A DNA stretch of 27,483 nt, taken from contig JBDNDE010000015.1 in the NCBI GenBank assembly GCA_046719305.1, positions 1 to 27,483 of the forward strand. Direction: 5' to 3'. Under the pieces are notes generated by a model. That model saw only the letters and a program-made list of their open reading frames with translations, had not been told where the DNA came from and searched no databases. A program made the position numbers and the translations under genes. This document shows positions 22,545 to 27,483 of this stretch, piece by piece (the stretch's first letter is position 1; each line of letters begins with the position of its first letter). The stretch comes from RGDT01 sp046719305 (GTDB taxonomy: Bacteria; Planctomycetota; Planctomycetia; Gemmatales; Gemmataceae).

Positions 22545-24101
22545 ATGCAAACTCCATATGACACTCGGCTTCCACCTCACCTGCGTGCCCTAAAGCAGGA
22601 GATCGAAGGGTATGCCCGTGATTATGGGTTGGATTTCTACGAGACGATCTTCGAGGTGGTCGATGCCGAGGATATCAGCGAGATTGCGGCTTATGGGGGG
22701 TTTCCAACCCGTTACCCCCATTGGTCTTTTGGGATGGCTTACGAGCAGTTGAAGAAAAGCTACGACTATGGCTTATCGAAAATTTATGAGATGGTGATCA
22801 ACAACGATCCTTGTTATGCTTATCTTATGCGCAGCAATCATGTTGTTGATCAAAAACTGGTGATGGCTCATGTATATGGGCACAATGACTTTTTCAAGAA
22901 CAACGCCTTCTTCGCCCACACCTCGCGAAAAATGATGGACGAGATGGCCAACCACGGAGCCCGGATTCGCTCGTATGTCGAGCGCTTTGGCGAGGACGAG
23001 GTCGAAGCCTTCTTGGATCGGTGTATGTCGATCGACGATTTAATCGACGTTCACAGTGTGGCGATCCGCCGCCGACCGGAGGTGAACCGTTACGAGTTTA
23101 CCAACGAGGTAGAGCCAGTCGACGAGACGCAAGCTACTCGGTTTCGCTCCAAAGATTACATGGATGAATATATCAACCCACGCGAGGTCCTGCGGGCCGA
23201 AGAAAACGAGCTACGCAAACAACGCGAGCAAGCCGCGCTGGCTTTCCCCGAACAACCCGAAAAAGACGTGCTGTTGTTCCTGATCGAACATGCCCCCTTG
23301 AAACACTGGCAACGCGACATTCTCTCGATCATTCGTGACGAAGCCTATTATTTTGCTCCGCAAGCAATGACCAAAATCATGAATGAAGGCTGGGCTAGCT
23401 ATTGGCACAGCACCATCATGACCCAAAAGGCGCTCTCCGCCTCGGAATTGATCGATTATGCCGATCATCACTCCGGAACCATGGCCATGTCACGCACACG
23501 GCTTAATCCCTACAAGCTGGGTATCGAGCTGTTGCGCGATATCGAGATGCGCTGGAACACCGGACGCTTCGGCAAAGAATACGAGGAGTGCGAGGATGTC
23601 GAAAAACGCCGCACCTGGGACAAGAAACTTGGGCTGGGGCGGCAAAAAATTTTTGAGGTGCGGCGAATTCACAACGATATAACCTTTATCGACACTTTTT
23701 TGACACCGGAGTTCTGCGTCCAACACAACCTCTTCACCTACGCCTGGCAAGAGCAATCGGGCAACTACTTCATCGAATCGCGTGATTTTGCCAAGATTAA
23801 GGAAAGGCTCTTGTTTGGGCTGACGAATTTTGGCAAACCATGGATTTATGTGGTGGACGGCAACTTTCGCAACCGCGGAGAGTTGTTGCTCAAGCACAAG
23901 CATGAGGGCCAAGACCTAAAGATAGACTACGCCAACGAGACTTTGCGAAATCTTCAGGCGATCTGGGGAAGACCGGTTCACCTTTCTACCCTGGTGGATG
24001 GTAAAATAACTACGTTGTCCTTTGATGGGACCGATCATACATCCCGAACGGGAGGCGAAGCCGATGACACTCGACGTTCTACTTCTGCAAAGAGTCGCTA
24101 A
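22545..24101 (+). CDS. spoVR: SpoVR family protein (YcgB-like)
   Basis: The ATG at 22545 with AGGA 8 bases upstream gives 518 residues, close to E. coli YcgB (510). Conserved blocks include YGLDFYETIFEVVDAEDISE, AYGGFPTRYPHWSFGMAYEQ, MVINNDPCYAYLMRSN, MAHVYGHNDFFKNNAFF, LFLIEHAPLKHWQRDILSII, EAYYFAPQAMTKIMNEGWAS, YWHSTIMT, HSGTMAMSRTRLNPYKLGIE and IDTFLTPEFCVQHNLFTYAW. The name comes from a Bacillus spore-cortex mutant, but the family is widespread in non-sporulating bacteria, including this probable planctomycete, always tied to PrkA and YhbH. The Cys, His and Glu residues in these blocks might bind metal; that is inference. The last 38 bp overlap the next gene in another frame, which suggests translational coupling. 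Confidence 0.96.
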   Translation: MQTPYDTRLPPHLRALKQEIEGYARDYGLDFYETIFEVVDAEDISEIAAYGGFPTRYPHWSFGMAYEQLKKSYDYGLSKIYEMVINNDPCYAYLMRSNHVVDQKLVMAHVYGHNDFFKNNAFFAHTSRKMMDEMANHGARIRSYVERFGEDEVEAFLDRCMSIDDLIDVHSVAIRRRPEVNRYEFTNEVEPVDETQATRFRSKDYMDEYINPREVLRAEENELRKQREQAALAFPEQPEKDVLLFLIEHAPLKHWQRDILSIIRDEAYYFAPQAMTKIMNEGWASYWHSTIMTQKALSASELIDYADHHSGTMAMSRTRLNPYKLGIELLRDIEMRWNTGRFGKEYEECEDVEKRRTWDKKLGLGRQKIFEVRRIHNDITFIDTFLTPEFCVQHNLFTYAWQEQSGNYFIESRDFAKIKERLLFGLTNFGKPWIYVVDGNFRNRGELLLKHKHEGQDLKIDYANETLRNLQAIWGRPVHLSTLVDGKITTLSFDGTDHTSRTGGEADDTRRSTSAKSR

Positions 24102-24531
24102 CTGGCGACCAGATAGCACCCGCTCCCCTTTGGTGGTCGACCACGACGCCTCGGGTTGGCGGGTGCAACTCTCGCTGCGTGATGCCAACCCCATCGGTGT
24201 GCAGGCTCTAGCTATCGAATTCCAGCGCTTGCGTCCCCTGCTGTCTGCTCCCCCCCTGGACGAGCAAGCCCGACGACTGGCCCAACAGGTTACTGGCCTG
24301 CTCGAACCGCTCCAACTCATCGAAATGGATGCCTCGAATCAGGTGGCCCAGTTGCGTAGCAACAAGCCGGCCGACGACGCCAACGGCGTGCGTTACTACG
24401 AGATGTTGCGTCACGCCGATGGCACCACCCGGCTGCAGCGCTACCAGGCCAACGGGAACCGCCGGGAGGCGGTCGAGTTTACGCTCACCCTCGACGCCTT
24501 AGGCAAATTGACCCGCGATGTGACCAACTGA
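24064..24531 (+). CDS. Unrecognised small protein, fourth gene of the prkA-yhbH-spoVR operon
   Basis: The start is the ATG at 24064, with a GGGAGG box 8 bases upstream that lies inside the spoVR coding region; the first 38 bp overlap spoVR. The 155-residue product is soluble, with no signal peptide or membrane segment. It begins MTLDVLLLQRVANWRPDSTR and shows a beta-helix-beta style: WRVQLSLRDANPIGVQALAI, a helical stretch LDEQARRLAQQVTGLLEPLQ, then NGVRYYEMLRHADGTTRLQR and FTLTLDALGKLTRDVTN. I recognise no family. Overlap with spoVR and its own ribosome-binding site make it a genuine gene, and its place suggests that it works with the PrkA-YhbH-SpoVR set. Confidence 0.85.
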   Translation: MTLDVLLLQRVANWRPDSTRSPLVVDHDASGWRVQLSLRDANPIGVQALAIEFQRLRPLLSAPPLDEQARRLAQQVTGLLEPLQLIEMDASNQVAQLRSNKPADDANGVRYYEMLRHADGTTRLQRYQANGNRREAVEFTLTLDALGKLTRDVTN

Positions 24532-24580
24532 ACCCCCAACCCGTTCGCCGTTTGCGGTTTGGGATTACTTCGCAGATCGT

Positions 24581-24621
24581 GTGCCGTGTTCTCTCGTCAC
24601 GGCACCCGCTGTTTGGCGGGT
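24581..24621 (+). terminator. Two adjoining hairpins after the prkA operon
   Basis: GTGCCGTG (24581-24588) pairs perfectly with CACGGCAC (24598-24605), and ACCCGC (24604-24609) pairs with GCGGGT (24616-24621); the two stems share two bases and so exclude each other in full form. They lie 50 bases after the last stop of the operon. No U-tract follows, so this is either a non-canonical terminator or a protective 3' structure. Confidence 0.4.
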
Positions 24622-24629
24622 CGCAACGG

Positions 24630-24658
24630 TTGACATCCCTTCACGCCTCCCTCACAAT
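24630..24658 (+). promoter_or_regulatory. Candidate sigma70-type promoter of the TPR-like gene
   Basis: TTGACA (24630-24635) and CACAAT (24653-24658, four of six -10 positions) are separated by exactly 17 bases and lie about 50 bases before the ATG at 24708. It is the best promoter match in the window. Confidence 0.55.
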
Positions 24659-24707
24659 AGATTCAAGTTCGTCCGCTCCTCTCTTCTCCGCACAAGGGCG
24701 TGGCTTC

Positions 24708-27483
24708 ATGATTCGTTCAGCACTTATCGCTATTTTCTGGTTGAGTGTGAGTCTGGCCGGCTTCTCGCAGGATTTTCGCGAGGATCTCCGCTTGGCCGAG
24801 GCCTTACGAAACCGCGGGGACGTAGACTTAGCGCTGGAATTACTGGGCCAATTAGAGAAGATCGCCACCCCCGAACAGAAAAAAGAACTGCCCTTGGAGT
24901 TCGCCAAGACCCGCTTGCGTTTGGCCAACGAGGAGCCGGATACGGCCAAGCGGTTAGCGTTATACCGCGAAGCGCAAGCCAACTTTGAGACGTTTCGCAA
25001 TAGCAATCCAGGTCACCCACGCCTGCTTGAGGCCAATCTAGATATCGCCCGGGTACTCAATGCCATCGGCAAGACCGAACTGGGTCAAGCGCTAACAAGC
25101 GACGACCGCACCACTCGGACCAAACTGGCTGGGCAGGCTCGGGCTAGTTTGGCCAAGGCGTTGGCCCAATTGAAACGAGCCGAGGCTGACCTGGTCGAGA
25201 CGGCCAAGAAACTGCCCGACCCCAGCGAAATGAGCGACCCGGCCTTAAAAAAGGCTGCCCTAGCCAACCAGAAACGCATCCAGTTTGAAATCGAACAAGC
25301 ACGCTTTGAAATGGGTATCAACCTCTATGAACAGTCCGAAACCTATCTGGGCAGCAGCGATGAAATAGCCGCCGAACTGCTAGGTGAAGCGCGACGCTAT
25401 CTGGATCCGTTGGCTAGTGGCCCCCCCACTTCCCCAGTGACCTGGAAGGCGATGGCCTGGCAGGGCCGCATCATCTTCCAAACCGAAAAAGCCGAGGACG
25501 CCCGAGCCAAATTCACCCAAGTACTCAATGGCGCACGCTATCCCGCGGCGGCCGAGGGCATCCGTCTGGCCCGTTATTTCCGGTTGCTGGCCATCCGCGA
25601 AAAACCCGACCCCGCCGATACCAAGGTAGCCGGTGGTCCGAACCGATTGATTCGCGAGGCTGGCGAAGCCTGGCTCAACGACTACCGACGCTTCCACAAC
25701 ACCCCCGAAGGCTTCGGACTAAAATATCTGTTGGCCCAAACCTATCTGGCAACCGCCGAAGACCGCAAACTCGATCAGCAACTCCGCAACCAATACCGCA
25801 ATCGCGCACGGACCCTGTTGCGAGATGTCGAGTTGAATGAAAATGAATTTTCCGATCGGGCACGCCGTTTGAAAATTCAGACCATGGCCGCTCAAGGACT
25901 GTTCAAACGGCCGATTAATGCACTCAAGACATTTGAAGATCTTTACATTCGGGCACAATACGAGGCTTTTCAACTTAGCCAAGATCCTATTCAGGACGCT
26001 CAAGATCAGCTGAAGAAATTGACCGCTGCCGAAGCGACTGCCACCCCTGACGAAAAAAAAGAAATCGCAACTCGCAAAAAGGAACTGGAGGCCGAACTCA
26101 AAAAGCTCCAGGAACCCAATGGCGTCGAGAAGCATCGCGAGGCGCGAATCGCCCTCCTAAAGGAGGCGTTGAAGACGGCGTTAGCTTTGCCCAGCGTCGC
26201 CAAGATGACCAACAACCTTGAGGTCGCCAATGCCCGGACAATGTACACCTTCTGGGCATTGCAAACCAAACAATACGAGGAGGCGGTACAGGTCGGCGAG
26301 GAGTTCATCCGCACGGATCCCCGAGCTAACCAAGCAGGGCTGGCGGCTGCCTATGTGCTGCAAGCCTACAGCCAACAACTCGACGCTCTGCGGGCCAAGG
26401 TCGGCAACGAAGACGAGACCGTCCGCAAACTACGCGATCGCCTGTTTCAGACCGCCGCCTACATCGAAGAACGCTGGCCGACCGACAACGCCGGCGAAAT
26501 GGCCCGGCACACCGCTGGCTTGCAATTGATGCGCGAGGAAAACTACCCCGAGGCCATCAAGCGGCTGAGTCTCGTTTCGCCCGGTTACAGCAACTTTGCT
26601 TTGGTTTCACTGCAGTTAGCCGATCTGTGTCGCAAGGCTCAAGCCGCGGGGAGTGAGCCAATTCCTGGCGACCGAGATGTGCGTGATTATCGCAAACGAG
26701 CCATGCTGGCGTTGGATCGGCTGTCGGTGGAGCAACTGGGCTCGGATCCTTTCATCAATCAGGTGACCATCGCGGGGAAAATCTCTCTTATGCGCGATTG
26801 GTTTACATATAAGCGATTTGAACAGATGAATGCCTTGAGTAACGACCTCTTAGGTCGCATGGACAAACTCCGCTTCAACGATGAACCTGACAAAGACAAA
26901 GCCATTCGCGATCAGCTACGCTTTGAACTAACCGATTTGTCTTTGTATGCCAAGTATGGCTTGGCCGAAACCGCCGCAGCTGCTGGGGACCAAGCCCAGG
27001 CCGCCGCCCTTCTCGATCCGCTCGTGGATCTGCTGATCAACAAAAACCAAGCCAGCCAAGAAAAGGAGAACCTCAAAAAAAACAATCGCCTGGCAAGCGG
27101 CATCCTCACCATCGCGTTGAAAGCCAACTTACAGCAGGGCAAGATCGACCGCACCGACTCGGTGCTGGAAGCCCTCGAGCAAATCACCAGCGACGATTCC
27201 GGCAGTACTGGCATCCTGCAACTGCTGGCGTTTCTCATCCGCACCCAAGTAGAAGACTTGCGCCAAAAAGGCGAGGCCGCCGAACTCGAACGCGCCATCA
27301 AGGGGTACTCGGCCATCCTCGCCAAACGGACAGCCAAGCTCAAGCGTACCCCCGAGATTGTGCGTCAGTTGGCCAGCTGCTATTCAAGCATGAAAGTGCA
27401 TGACAAAGCGGCCAAAGAACTCGAAGCGATTCTTAGCGAAGGTGATGATCCTAGCTCACGGGGCACGCGGCTAATGTATGTTC
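24708..27483 (+). CDS. Large secreted TPR-like repeat protein (C-terminus cut off by window edge)
   Basis: The frame runs from the ATG at 24708 to the window end without a stop, 925 residues so far. The N-terminus is a signal peptide (MIRSALIAIFWLSVSLAGFS, cleavage near SQ-DF). The rest is almost wholly alpha-helical, with Ala-, Leu- and Glu-rich helices spaced like tetratricopeptide repeats: LAEALRNRGDVDLALELLGQ near the start, QTMAAQGLFKRPINALKTFE, YTFWALQTKQYEEAVQVGEE, TAGLQLMREENYPEAIKRLS and ASCYSSMKVHDKAAKELEAI. A strongly charged coiled-coil stretch rich in Glu, Lys and Ala (EKKEIATRKKELEAELKKLQ) lies near residues 445-465. I see no catalytic motif. Proteins of this sort in planctomycetes are periplasmic scaffolds of unknown function. 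Its own promoter suggests independent transcription from the prkA operon. Confident as a gene, not in function. Confidence 0.85.
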   Translation, partial: MIRSALIAIFWLSVSLAGFSQDFREDLRLAEALRNRGDVDLALELLGQLEKIATPEQKKELPLEFAKTRLRLANEEPDTAKRLALYREAQANFETFRNSNPGHPRLLEANLDIARVLNAIGKTELGQALTSDDRTTRTKLAGQARASLAKALAQLKRAEADLVETAKKLPDPSEMSDPALKKAALANQKRIQFEIEQARFEMGINLYEQSETYLGSSDEIAAELLGEARRYLDPLASGPPTSPVTWKAMAWQGRIIFQTEKAEDARAKFTQVLNGARYPAAAEGIRLARYFRLLAIREKPDPADTKVAGGPNRLIREAGEAWLNDYRRFHNTPEGFGLKYLLAQTYLATAEDRKLDQQLRNQYRNRARTLLRDVELNENEFSDRARRLKIQTMAAQGLFKRPINALKTFEDLYIRAQYEAFQLSQDPIQDAQDQLKKLTAAEATATPDEKKEIATRKKELEAELKKLQEPNGVEKHREARIALLKEALKTALALPSVAKMTNNLEVANARTMYTFWALQTKQYEEAVQVGEEFIRTDPRANQAGLAAAYVLQAYSQQLDALRAKVGNEDETVRKLRDRLFQTAAYIEERWPTDNAGEMARHTAGLQLMREENYPEAIKRLSLVSPGYSNFALVSLQLADLCRKAQAAGSEPIPGDRDVRDYRKRAMLALDRLSVEQLGSDPFINQVTIAGKISLMRDWFTYKRFEQMNALSNDLLGRMDKLRFNDEPDKDKAIRDQLRFELTDLSLYAKYGLAETAAAAGDQAQAAALLDPLVDLLINKNQASQEKENLKKNNRLASGILTIALKANLQQGKIDRTDSVLEALEQITSDDSGSTGILQLLAFLIRTQVEDLRQKGEAAELERAIKGYSAILAKRTAKLKRTPEIVRQLASCYSSMKVHDKAAKELEAILSEGDDPSSRGTRLMYV

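Overview
The window looks like chromosomal DNA from a planctomycete, most likely of the Gemmataceae. The evidence is the mix of families: a DUF1559 pseudopilin with the H-x9-DG ending, a TIGR02996 ('repeat-companion' domain) protein with leucine-rich repeats, a Tat-exported Gfo/Idh/MocA oxidoreductase, an SUMF1-fold secreted protein, a WD40-like protein, and tetrahydromethanopterin-linked C1 genes. The family assignment is inference from gene content. I found no rRNA, tRNA, insertion sequence or CRISPR array.

Layout. 1-1876 (minus): a secreted SUMF1-fold protein followed by a Gfo/Idh/MocA oxidoreductase that runs off the left edge. 1929-4282 (plus): an ApbE-type flavin transferase overlapping by 4 bp a Cys-rich, WD40-like protein. 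4335-5423 (minus): class I fructose-bisphosphate aldolase, divergent from 5557-7025 (plus), which carries formaldehyde-activating enzyme (Fae) and methylene-H4MPT dehydrogenase. Between those two lies a compound palindromic repeat. 7026-7411: a spacer with what looks like a decayed ECF sigma factor. 7412-9727 (plus): a secreted protein of unknown function and a metallophosphoesterase. 9762-11951 (minus): homoserine dehydrogenase downstream of a membrane protein. 12201-13714 (plus): a pseudopilin and a Gly/Pro-rich lipoprotein. 13814-15244 (minus): a sugar-nucleotidyltransferase and, directly downstream, a wrecked gene for the proteasome-like peptidase Anbu. 15377-16966 (plus): a small lipoprotein, then DUF971 and an Mrp-type P-loop ATPase. 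16961-18739 (minus): a TIGR02996/LRR protein and a small membrane protein. 19255-24531 (plus): a four-gene operon, PrkA kinase, YhbH/DUF444, SpoVR and an unrecognised small protein that overlaps spoVR. 24708 to the right edge (plus): a long secreted TPR-like protein, incomplete.

How genes work together. Fae and Mtd catalyse consecutive steps of H4MPT-dependent formaldehyde oxidation; the later enzymes (Mch, Fhc) are not here. PrkA-YhbH-SpoVR is a widely conserved trio seen also in non-sporulating bacteria, and the fourth gene here is a candidate extra partner. DUF971 and Mrp suggest an iron-sulfur-related unit, although this Mrp lacks the usual CxxC. The most informative oddities are the Anbu pseudogene, readable end to end despite at least five lesions, and the short tandem duplications that recur in decayed or non-coding DNA.
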